Of a DNA stretch of 20,525 nt, positions 1-8,202 are shown in pieces. How positions within the stretch are numbered: the stretch's first letter is position 1; every line of letters starts with the position of its first letter. The notes under the pieces are model-generated. The model had not been told where the DNA came from. It ran no database searches and was given only the letters and a program-made list of their open reading frames with translations. The stretch comes from Endothia cerciana. Its lineage: Eukaryota; Ascomycota; Sordariomycetes; Diaporthales; Cryphonectriaceae. Location of the stretch: assembly GCA_026119935.1 (NCBI GenBank), contig JALRMH010000116.1, forward strand, positions 1 to 20,525. Reading direction: 5' to 3'. Position numbers and translations under genes: made by a program.

Positions 1-154
1 ATTTATAATTTATTTTATAATTTATATATTAAATAAAAGTTATTATATTTAAAAAAAAGACAGAAAATCTTTGCTTTTTTATACAGAATTATCTTAATAA
101 AAAAGGAGTAGAGAAGCTATAATATAAATAAAGACTTAAAGTAGAAGTTAGGTG

Positions 155-249
155 CTTTTCTCTTTTCTCTTCTCTTTTTTTTCTTTTTTTTTCTTTTTTT
201 ATATAATTAAAATAGCTTGTATTAAAAAAAAGAAAGAAAGAAAGAAAGA
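155..249. repeat. Polypyrimidine tract followed by (GAAA)n microsatellite
   Basis: A C/T-only run covers about 155-200. After a short A/T spacer there is a run of A and GAAA units at about 224-249. This is simple-sequence DNA inside the AT-rich block, with no coding content. Confidence 0.8.
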
Positions 250-605
250 TAAAATACTAAAGCTCCTTTTTCTAAAATTAATTAAATCAGGTAGTAATAA
301 AAATATAAAAAATATATAAAAAATATATAAAACAAAGGAAAGCTTTTTATCTCTTTTGCTTTCTTACTTTTTTTTTATATCTAAGTTAAAATATAGTTAT
401 GCTTTTTATTACTCCTCCTCTTTCTCTTTCTTATCGCTGTATTATTACTACTAGCTAAACCTTAGATTTACTCTATTTAGAAGGAGGGAAAGAGAGATAA
501 AAAGGTTTTATAGCTTTATATAGCTATACCTACTTATATAGCTTTACTTTAAATTTAAAAAGCAGCGAAACCTTTTTAAAAGAGGAAGACAGAGGTTTAT
601 TATAT

Positions 606-626
606 AGAGTAGAGTAGCTCTACTCT
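606..626. repeat. Perfect 9-bp hairpin with 3-base loop
   Basis: AGAGTAGAG (606-614) and CTCTACTCT (618-626) are exact reverse complements around the loop TAG. No T-run follows and no gene is near. It may be a transposon remnant or chance. Confidence 0.4.
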
Positions 627-635
627 GCGTAATAA

Positions 636-809
636 ACCCTTGCTGCTTTATCAAAGCAGGTAGAGGTCCTGAAAAAAGTAAGAAAGAGGAATATTAAAAC
701 AGCAGGTAATAACAGCTATAGCAAGAAACGCGGATTGCAGCTAAAAAATAAAGAGAAAGAGGCTGTAAAAAAAAGAAGGCTGATTGCAGCAGGAGTGCTG
801 ATTAAATAA
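636..809 (+). other. Short basic open frame of possible transposon origin
   Basis: An uninterrupted 57-codon frame ends with TAA at 807-809. It sits in the only stretch of the left block with noticeably higher GC. The predicted peptide is rich in Lys and Arg (for example KKVRKRN and VKKRRL) and would look like a basic tail of a transposon-encoded protein. There is no credible start codon and I recognise no family. Lys-rich open frames arise easily in A-rich DNA, so coding origin is only a guess. Confidence 0.2.
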
Positions 810-949
810 GCCTGCATAGCTTGCATCTAGATAACTCTATAGTAAAGAGAGAGAAGGGGAAGGCTAAAAGTATATTAAAGCTAAGCGCTAGATTTTTACT
901 AAGTCTCTATAGCTAGCTTGCTTAATGCTAACTCTACTGCCGGCAGAAT

Positions 950-1227
950 CTAGTAATATTAGAAATCTTAATATCTTTATTATTTAATATATTTGAATTA
1001 TTATTATTTAGCTAATAAAAGCTTTATAAAAGCTTTTAGATTTATTATTTTAAAACTTAAAGAGTCTTTTATATTTATATTAATTCCTTTAGCTTTTAAA
1101 TACAAGTTTAAATAGCTATAAAGGTTTTAATATTAAATAGATGCTGTTTTTCTTTAAATAGGTTGCTAGCTACTTATTAGCTTTTTATATAAAAGCTGCT
1201 TAATTTAAAAGCAGGAAAGTTTATTAT
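950..1227 (-). pseudogene. gag 5' fragment, RIP-inactivated
   Basis: The minus-strand sequence aligns over its full length with the beginning of the gag relic at 18928 on the plus strand. The match is especially clear at 961-1020 against 19141-19200. The start codon has become ATA through a G-to-A change. Stops are frequent, and differences from the right-hand copy are mostly transitions. It corresponds to about the first 90 codons of Gag, before any nucleic-acid-binding motif. It cannot be expressed as a protein. Confidence 0.75.
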
Positions 1228-1264
1228 TATAGCTTTAAAAAGCTTTTTAAAAAAAAATTAAAAT

Positions 1265-1487
1265 TATTAAAATATTTATTATATAAGCTTAGCAGAGTTA
1301 TAATAATATAGCAAAAACAAGCTGTTTAATTAATAGCTGCTAAGTATTTATTAATATAAAGATTGATTTTTGCAATATAAAAAGAATTAATATATTAAAT
1401 TGCTAGCTATTTAAAAAAAAATAACTTGTGCGCTGCTAGCGCTGTTATCTGCTAGCGCTGTAAGCTATTAGCGCTGTTATTATAATA
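1265..1487 (-). repeat. LTR-A copy 1 (223 bp)
   Basis: Aligns without net length change to 2199-2421 (same orientation) and to the reverse complement of 18668-18890. All three copies are exactly 223 bp. The TG..CA termini read TA..TA here, consistent with transitions. One end carries three tandem GCTAGCGCTGT-like units. Judged by the gag that follows, it was the 5' LTR of a leftward-running element. Confidence 0.85.
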
Positions 1488-1710
1488 ATAAACTAGTTAC
1501 TTTTGCAATTAAATTATAAGAATCTTAAAGAAAGCAGAAAGTAAATATATTAAAAACCCTTAATAATAGTAAAAAAGCAAACTCTGCTCAGAACTAAAAG
1601 TCTGAAACGCTAGTTAAGCGCTAGCGAATTAAACTTGATTTATTAGAAATAAAGTGCTAGATTTATAACAAAAAGAGCTATATTTCACAGCGATGTTAGG
1701 AAATACAATA

Positions 1711-1880
1711 AAGCTGTTTAGTGCTTTAAAAACTGTTGATCTAAAGAAGCTGTCTAGTGCTTTGAAAACTGTTGATCTGAGGAGGCTATTTAGTACTTTA
1801 GAAACTGTTGATCTAAGGAGGCTGTCTAGTGCTTTAGAAACTGTTAATCTGAAAGCTGTCTAATACTTGAGAAACTATTA
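1711..1880 (+). repeat. 36-bp tandem repeat, about 4.8 units, open in one frame
   Basis: Units lie at 1711-1746, 1747-1782, 1783-1818, 1819-1852 (34 bp) and a partial 1853-1880. One frame is open through the first four units and encodes a 12-residue repeat (KLFSALKTVDLK in unit 1), ending at a TAA at 1862-1864. Unit differences are mainly transitions. There is no start codon in a good context and no known family. It could be a minisatellite inside a dead element or the remnant of a repeat protein. Confidence 0.75.
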
Positions 1881-1928
1881 AGAGGGCTTCGGATCTAATT
1901 CAAAAGCAAATTGCACAGAGGAAGAGAT

Positions 1929-2144
1929 AGTTATTACAAGTAGCAGATATTATAAAGTAATAGAGCTAAGAGTTAAAAGCTAGCTAAAGCTAACTATTTA
2001 TATAAAAGAAAAGCTTATTAGCTTTAAGTTTAAAACTTTAAGCTTAAACTTTAAGTATTAATTATTATATTGCAATATAAAGCTTTTAATTAGAGTATTT
2101 AACAAGCTGACTTATATAATTTTAATCTGCAAGCTTTACTAACA
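1929..2144 (+). repeat. LTR-B left copy (solo LTR-like repeat)
   Basis: This 216-bp segment aligns along its whole length and in the same orientation with 18292-18505. The right copy starts TGTTA and the left copy ends TAACA, which is LTR-like. There are no recognisable target-site duplications and no internal coding region beside either copy, so both look like solo LTRs or small repeats. Differences between the copies are dominated by transitions. Confidence 0.7.
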
Positions 2145-2145
2145 A

Positions 2146-2196
2146 ATAGCCTGTGCGCTGCTAGCGCTATTAGCAAACTGTTATTATAATATAACA
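2146..2196 (-). repeat. Truncated LTR-A fragment
   Basis: Read on the minus strand, this short piece matches one end of LTR-A, including the GCGCTAGCAG core and the following ACAGGCTATT-like stretch. It is shortened and abuts LTR-B at 2144. It lies two bases from the complete LTR-A copy at 2199, so insertions are nested or rearranged here. Confidence 0.55.
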
Positions 2197-2198
2197 AT

Positions 2199-2421
2199 TG
2201 TCAAAATATTTATTATATAAACTTAGCAGAGTTATAATAATATAGCGAGAACAAGCTGTTTGATTAATAGCTGCTAAATATTTATTAATATAAAAACTAA
2301 TTTTTATAATATAGAAAGAACTAGTATACTAAGTCGCTAGCTATTTAAAGAAGAATAACCTGTGCGCTGCTAGCGCTGTTGTCTGCTAGCGCTGTAGGCT
2401 ACTAACGCTGTTGTTGTAACA
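2199..2421 (-). repeat. LTR-A copy 2 (223 bp, probable solo LTR)
   Basis: This is the only copy that keeps both canonical ends, reading TGTCA at 2199 and ending TAACA at 2421. It is the same 223 bp length as copies 1 and 3. No gag follows on either side, so it is probably a solo LTR left by recombination. Confidence 0.85.
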
Positions 2422-2762
2422 GCAATATAGCTACACTATAAAATATTATAAATCTAAGCGATTCAGAGTTAGTTTTAACATTAAATTAATTAATTAATAA
2501 AGGGATTTACTATAAAGAGACATTATTATAATACAAGCAGCCTAGTTGTATACAGAGAAAGATCTTCGTTATAAGTAAAAGAGTGCTATACGAATTGCAA
2601 CTAGCATTTAAGAGTTAAAGTAACGTTGGATTAGGTGTGACATAAGCTAAAATACAGTAATTTGATTAGCTGCAGCAATGTAGTCTGTGCACTGCAAGGG
2701 ACCTACCAGTGGGACATCCAAAATCACTAGGAGGAATATCTGTTCTCTATATATATTTGGTG

Positions 2763-2802
2763 TGGCCGGAAAGGGTGGCCGGAAACAGGGGGTGGCCGGA
2801 AA
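2763..2802. repeat. Triple TGGCCGGAAA direct repeat
   Basis: The 10-mer TGGCCGGAAA occurs exactly at 2763-2772, 2776-2785 and 2793-2802. It lies about 120 bases inside the border between AT-rich and balanced DNA. It may be part of a transposon terminus or a protein-binding cluster. No matching inverted copy was seen elsewhere in the window. Confidence 0.7.
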
Positions 2803-3919
2803 CCCTGCTTTTTGACTTACATCTTTGGCCAGCCAGTCTTTTTGAAGGGTCCATAATCGTCGTGGCCGTTGACAAAATCCCGAAAAGAAGAGTCTCTTGA
2901 GCATAGAAGAATTATTGAGTTCCATCCATCGCATGGAGTTATCGATCACGAGAAGCCGCTCTGCGTTTCTGTAGACCTCGGCTATGCTTCTTATAGCTTT
3001 GGTCCTCAGACCTTTTTCGAACGGTATGCAGAGGGTGTCGATCTAGAACGGAATATATCTCGCGGCTCGATAGCGCGGGGATAAAGTCGATGGATTCTGG
3101 ATTGTAGATTGAATAATACGCATCTCGGCAACGTGTTCGCCTTTGTTCCGGTAAAGATTTAATATAGTTCAGTCTACACTCCTTTGAACACACTAGCATA
3201 TAATAGAAATAGCCTAGAGAATATAACTGACACCTAGTCATCAGACCATACTTAACCCTAGCTATAGCCGTAGCCCTTACACTTGGATGGGCTTTCGGCT
3301 GCAGCCTACGTCTTCGCTGTGATAATTACAGGCCGCACAAGAAGCTGGGAAAGCATTCCGTCTTCTGCGTGAGATGTGGAAGACAGACATTCCTGGACGT
3401 CTTGGATCTCTAAGCAGTCAGATCACCGACCTTATTATCGTTGTCCAGGAAAGACTCCAGCCAGATTTTAGCGCCATGCATGCGATCACTCTTCTTTGGG
3501 GTGTTTCCCAACTCGTGAACCGAATGCTTGGTGGCGCGAGGTTAATAGTTTTGACGGACATGCCGCGACGCCTGAGCTACCTCCTCGCGCACCTCTGAAG
3601 TGGTGGGGCAGGCAGTCGCAAAAGTCGCTACCTCAGCGGCTTTATCACGGAGTGTGGTCGTCAGTCTCTCCTCGGCGGAGAAGTCGTAGCTGTCTCTGCT
3701 CGTCTAACCATGAAGAATCACGGCGATGAAAGCCTCCAACTCCTTGATCGTGGGGCAGAGTAGTCGTCGCCGAGCAGCATCTGCTCCCGCACTATATCTT
3801 GTCCCTACTGCCCCTGAGCCAGAACATTTTGATTCCAGAACAACCATCAATGCTCACTTTTGAGATGGTTACAGGGTCTCTCCGGACTGCAAAGAGCTAG
3901 CATAGTGATCAAAGTGTGG

Positions 3920-3961
3920 CGTGGCGCCTGCCAGTCGAACTTGCAAAGGAGAGGCGCCACG
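3920..3961. repeat. 10-bp perfect inverted repeat with 22-base spacer
   Basis: CGTGGCGCCT at 3920-3929 is the exact reverse complement of AGGCGCCACG at 3952-3961. The GC-rich arms could form a hairpin or be a palindromic binding site. No adjoining gene is identifiable. Confidence 0.5.
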
Positions 3962-4857
3962 GACGAGGACAGTGTCCGGACAAGAGAGCTATATTAGCAG
4001 CAAGATGCCGAGCGAGCACATTCAATAACTAGATCAGCCACGTCAGGGATAATATCCGTTATCATAGTCAACCCTAACCTTCGTTCGAGGCTTGCTGAAG
4101 GGATCACCGAGTAGAGGGATCAAGAGCAGGTGGACTTTCTGGAACGGAACCAGCCTATAACTGATCATATTTTATAATACTATTCGAAAGCGACTCGAAG
4201 ATTAAGTGATAATAGGAAGAGAAGGTCCGTTACCATACAATAGATTCTCTCATAACCACCTCGAATAGGGTGCAGTTGCTTCTTCTTCCATCCTACAACC
4301 TACGTAAACGCCCTGGAAAGAGAACATCACCATCTACCATCATAATATCTTACTGACCAATCTCACTTCTTCTCCCGTGGCGCCACTGAAATTCTCTACC
4401 GTGGAGATCGTCCGAGCGCTAGTAATTTATGAGCGAGGACCGCAGACGGCCCGACTACCTATGCGCAGCTAGCGATGCTATTCCCAGTATTCCCGTTGGG
4501 CCCACGACTACCCCGGATCTGCGCCTGCGTAGTCTTTAGAGTTTCCCCGCAGCTATCCCCTCATGCTTCCACTACTCATAATACTAGCATGACCAGTATG
4601 TATGAAGCATAACTGAATTACTCCCATGTCAAGGTCGGTGAGGAGAGCCGTGAGGACAGGCGCGAACGGTGTCTATAGAAACTTTCGTAGTATTTCAACC
4701 CTAGACGTCTGCGATAGAAGTGGACACTCTGTGGGTTTATCTGGCCAAAATTCCCAAGATCACCTGAGGTTCTCCCAAAGTCGCTATCTAATAGCTTGCT
4801 GCTGCACTCCGCAGGGCCGTGTCAAAGAAGCTTTTCCTGCCTCTTAAGTGTAGCGAC

Positions 4858-4863
4858 TATAAA
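4858..4863 (+). promoter_or_regulatory. Possible TATA box of the carboxylesterase relic
   Basis: TATAAA lies 90 bases before the likely ATG at 4954. It is followed by a pyrimidine-rich leader and an ACC immediately before the ATG, a usual layout for fungal genes. It is a relic if the downstream gene is dead. Confidence 0.35.
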
Positions 4864-4953
4864 CCTCTATTCTCCCTATCAGTCCCATCTTTGTCAGGCT
4901 TCCTCATCAGGCACCTCTCGGTTTGGTCTGCAGCTCCTCGTCCTCGGACCACC

Positions 4954-7279
4954 ATGATGTTGACCATGTTGCGTTTTGTTTGCGGCACGCTGGCATTGAT
5001 TTCCGGGTTGCTGTGCTCGCCCGACACGACCTCCCAGGGCATTACTCAGCACTCGGTACTATTGTACCAAAACCATGGCAACTGGACGGTTAGTTGGGTC
5101 GACGACTCTTCACATCCGCGCAGGTGGGGCTAACTCTCGCCTTCCAGGCCCATGTTACGAACCCAAGCGTCATCTTGCTCTTGGTCCCGGTCAGCGGGAC
5201 TCAGGCCCAGGAGATATGCGCGCAGAATGGGGAGAAGCTGATTTCCGAAATTGAGCTGCAAGCGTAGGTAACGCCTCTTGTCGTCGTATAGCTCAGCCGA
5301 GACCTGTATGTCCAAAGATCCATGCAGGTTCCAACTGTCCATTCGATATCAAGCATATCTCAGCACATTTCGCCGCACGAGGAGTTTTGGACGAGCTCGT
5401 TGTCGTCGGGAGCCGCCAGAAGCTATGGCACCGTAGCCAAGTCTTTCATATGTACCAACACGGCTCCGCTGGTCGACCAGGTAGACGCGCCCTTCTATCC
5501 CTTCTCAACGGCCAACGTGTCAAGCAACGGCACGACATATACGGGGGTTCGGGGCCATATAAGCTACCGCTTCCCGGGCATCCCCTTTGCACTATAGCCT
5601 ATCGGAGAGCCACGGCTGGCCTACCCCATCGAGTAGTACACTAACGAGACGGGCTATGTGTTGAACGCCACCACGTGAGTTTCTCGGCCAAACCCTCCCC
5701 CCCAAAACAAAAAATTCGTGCCCACCACCGCCTTGGCATCTGTTTGTGCTAAGAACGTACTCAGATGGCCCGACCTGCCCGGCTACCGGCAGGTACTTTG
5801 ATGGAAACTCGTACGGCCTCAACCCGTGGGGCAATTCGAGGCCTGGTGAGAGGTGTCTCCCAGTTCGATCCGCGTCCGAGACAGACTAATGCTGACAGCC
5901 TGCTGATGAACATTTTCACGCCGTATCTATCAGGAGGCGAGAGGGTAGGGTCGTCGAACCTCAAGCCCGTCATGGTCTGGCAGCACGGGGGCGGCGGCAT
6001 AGCGACGGATGCGACGTATGAAGGGGCCAGCCTGACGTCGCGGTCCGACGTGGTGCTAGTGAGCATCAAATGGTGCGGAGATAATTTTGGCGACCTATCG
6101 TTTGACGACGGCTACGTCGACGGCAACTGCGGCATTGCCGACATCGTGGCGAGCCTGCAGTGGGTGCAAAATTACTGCATTCGGTGGCAATCCGAACAAC
6201 GTGACCGTGTTTGGCCAGAGTGCCGGCCTGTTCACCGCCGCCATCCTGCACAGTGCCGCCCTAGGGCCTGCGCTAACTCAGGAGTAGGTTGTCAACATGA
6301 CTGATATGTGTCTTTGCGTGAGTCCTGATATTTTGGCTCCTGTACTCACAACTGACCCTGGTGCCATAGTCGACGGCGTCTGGATCCCCAACCAGAGCGT
6401 GGCGGCCGCGCATGCTGGACACTTGAACCGGATACACTTCATGTCAGGATCGATGCCTGACGAGGGAGAATCGTGCGTATTCACCCCCAGCCCCCCTTCC
6501 TTTCCCGTTAGGTCTACTTCAGCGTTTCTGTACCAGCGTTCTCGTGATGTACCTCATGGTATAAAAGTGGGAACTGGCCGCGCTCGATTATGGCTCCCGG
6601 CAGACTTATTGGCACCACCCTCTTGCAGAACGCGACCGACTTCAACGCGACTCTCTAATCATTGGCCGGCAGAAATTATTATCCGACAACACAGCCCCCC
6701 CTCGTTGGGGCATCTGGTCTGTGGAACAACGGTTCGGATCCCATCAATGCCTGTAGATACTCCACCTTTCCAGCCGTCAACTGCCAGCGTGTCTCTAAAG
6801 CACAGTCTGCCTCAGACAACAACTCGATCAACGCCTTCACCTCGATACATCTGACATGCCCCGGGGAGCAGTTCATCACGGTGGCCTTGGAAGCGGATGC
6901 ATTCGAGTCCTAGTGAGCTCAACCCCCCCCCCCCCAAATCAGCATGACGCTTTGCCTTACTCACGCTCGCAGCTGTTACTACTCCAACCTCTGAGCGTAT
7001 GCACTGTCTTACTACGACCCCTATGAATCCTGCACCTTTCTTGTGGATGATCCCGTGTCCTATTACCGGTGCCACTCGGGCGACTTGTACAAGGTGTTTG
7101 GCTCGTACTAGATCTTTGACCAGCCGATTCGTGTGCCCGAGGACATTGGACATACCAATCTGGAGCAGGATATGTGGGAATCGTTTGCGCGCACGGGCAA
7201 ATCCATATCCGGCTTCCCAAAAATGGGAACACCTACATCTTATGTACCACAAGGGATGGACTTGTTGCGCTTGGTATAA
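4954..7279 (+). pseudogene. Secreted type-B carboxylesterase/lipase, degenerate
   Basis: An alpha/beta-hydrolase of the carboxylesterase type-B family, which hydrolyses carboxylic esters outside the cell. The likely start (ACC ATG at 4954) opens a signal-peptide-like stretch (MLRFVCGTLALISGLLC). Family landmarks follow in order but in different frames: FPGIPFA near 5570-5595; LLMNIFTP near 5900; an oxyanion-hole motif HGGGG near 5983 (usually HGGGF); FGQSAG at 6210-6227, holding the nucleophile Ser (6219-6221); VDGVWIPNQS near 6368; MPDEGES near 6450; and the catalytic-His region CHSGDLYKVFG near 7070. WESFARTGK near 7170 leads to a stop at 7277-7279. Relic introns are visible at 5675-5764 and 6913-6972, with another ending near 6369. 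In-frame stops (TAG at 5595-5597, for example) and frameshifts (near 5800 and, by about one base, near 6175) rule out a working product. The span suits a protein of about 550-600 residues. Confidence 0.85.
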
Positions 7280-7767
7280 CCTCGGATCCCTGCGTCATAC
7301 CTACCTCCTCGTCAGTGCGGTTAAGCGGTGGGTCAAGAAGATCTTGTTGCAACAAGTCACGTTGCGGAAGACAAGGTTGTGCATTCGTACATCGGAATTC
7401 GGAACGCTGATCGTCTATTGCTATGTTGGAGAGACAGCAGCAGATACTCTATCTTTTAGAGGTTTGCACATGGTCTCGGCTTCTTGCTCTGACTCTGCAG
7501 GCTCCACGAATACGGCTTACTCATTTCCAGCCAAAGAAGCGGATGAGGTACTGAGATGGAAGGACGAGGTAAGAAACCATTCATCAAAAGATATAAAGTC
7601 TTGGCAGTTCCCAAGGTGAGACGTCTGCTCGGCTGTCTATCTAAGCTCTTCTTCTACGGCATCAGAATCGTTCTGCTCGGACCTATCAAATAACCATATT
7701 ACTTTTTTGCGGCCTTTGTTCATAATATCAAAACTCCTGCATTATTTGTGGAGCTCAATCTTCCAAA
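7280..7767. other. Intergenic, no gene seen
   Basis: Lies between the esterase relic and the small secreted-precursor gene. An open frame crosses from 6999 to 7619 on the plus strand. Its first part overlaps the esterase in another frame and the remainder resembles nothing I know. The last 150 bases presumably carry the promoter of the gene at 7768. I see no clear TATA box. Confidence 0.5.
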
Positions 7768-8019
7768 ATGCACCGATTCCAGCTCTTTTCACTTGCTTTC
7801 CTGGTTTCGGGTTTCACATCAGCTCTGGCTGTTCCCCTCGATGGCGGGGAGGTCAAGCGCCAAGAGGACCATGGAGCCGACGATTACTCGCCCGTTGGGT
7901 ACTACAAGCGACAGGAAGACCACGGAGCGACGACTACTCAACTGTTGGATAGTGGGTACTTGCTTCAAATCGTGGTTAGGGCATCGCTAACGTTTATTTT
8001 CACCAGCTACAAGAACTAG
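7768..8019 (+). CDS. Small secreted precursor with Lys-Arg-bounded repeats (kexin-processed/RiPP-like)
   Basis: ATG at 7768 (context AAAATGC) opens a signal peptide of about 21 residues (MHRFQLFSLAFLVSGFTSALA). After a short spacer, Lys-Arg (residues 30-31) precedes QEDHGADDYSPVGYY. A second Lys-Arg (47-48) then starts another QEDHGA. This layout fits precursors cleaved by Kex2 in the secretory pathway, including fungal dikaritin-type RiPPs with Tyr-bearing cores. An intron is likely: GTGGGT at 7952, CTAAC branch at 7987-7991, CAG ending at 8006 (55 bp). The second repeat is one base short after its Ala codon (about 7929), so its core and C-terminus are out of register with repeat 1. Unspliced, the frame runs to TAG at 8017-8019; spliced at GTGGGT as written, it ends at TGA 8045-8047. 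An alternative 51-bp intron (7956-8006) keeps the frame and ends at 8019. Product unknown, and I see no DUF3328/UstY-like or other tailoring enzyme in the window. It may be recently inactivated. Confidence 0.6.
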   Translation: MHRFQLFSLAFLVSGFTSALAVPLDGGEVKRQEDHGADDYSPVGYYKRQEDHGATTTQLLDSGYLLQIVVRASLTFIFTSYKN

Positions 8020-8202
8020 CTTTGATCAGATCTCAGCCTGTAGTTGAAAGTTAGAAAAAGGGCAAGTCCCAAGTAGACGCATGTTTGAGAGGGTTTGAAG
8101 GAGTGTTAGGGATGATATTTGCATCGGGCGTATCTACCTCAAATTAAGTACGGAGAGCTATTCCACGTGCAAGTGTAGGAACTTTAGTGAAAACCAGATC
8201 TC

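Larger units (their letters stand above)
950..1487 (-). mobile_element. Truncated LTR retrotransposon relic (LTR plus 5' gag)
   Basis: Reading on the minus strand, a complete 223-bp LTR (1487 to 1265) is followed by a leader and the first part of a gag-like frame (1227 to 950). This is the same order and spacing as the plus-strand element that begins at 18668. The distance from LTR end to gag start is 37 bases in both copies. Similarity stops abruptly near 950, so the element is truncated there by a rearrangement or insertion. RIP-type changes run throughout. Confidence 0.8.
1..2640. other. Left AT-rich RIP-degraded repeat block
   Basis: Very AT-rich DNA with dense stops in all frames. C and G survive mostly in contexts such as AGCT, GCTAGC and GCGCT. 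Copies of repeats inside it differ from one another almost only by C/T and G/A transitions, the signature of repeat-induced point mutation. Composition changes sharply to balanced GC at about 2640. Apart from the repeats and gag relic listed separately, I see no intact gene. Stretch 1-600 is low-complexity A/T and pyrimidine tracts only. Confidence 0.85.
2640..4850. other. Balanced-GC region without a recognisable gene
   Basis: Composition is that of normal fungal genic DNA, but open frames are short (at most about 100 codons) and overlap on both strands. A frame at 3374-3598 (plus, 74 codons) contains hydrophobic and charged stretches such as QITDLIIVVQERLQPDF and may be a relic of a larger protein, but I cannot name a family. 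The stretch 3600-4600 contains only short frames. Given the pseudogenes downstream, this is most likely decayed coding DNA plus intergenic sequence. Confidence 0.5.

Noticed and set aside
1431..1480. Regularly spaced GCTAGCGCTGT units resembling a CRISPR-like array
   Set aside because: Three palindromic units inside an LTR present in every copy of the element, in a eukaryotic genome. They are part of the LTR.
5592..6069. Minus-strand open frames of 80-102 codons opposite the esterase
   Set aside because: They lie opposite clear esterase motifs, begin without a good start context and match no family. They are antisense shadows.
6999..7619. 206-codon plus-strand frame beginning inside the esterase 3' exon
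   Set aside because: The first half is out of frame with the esterase His-region exon. The remainder has no recognisable domain.
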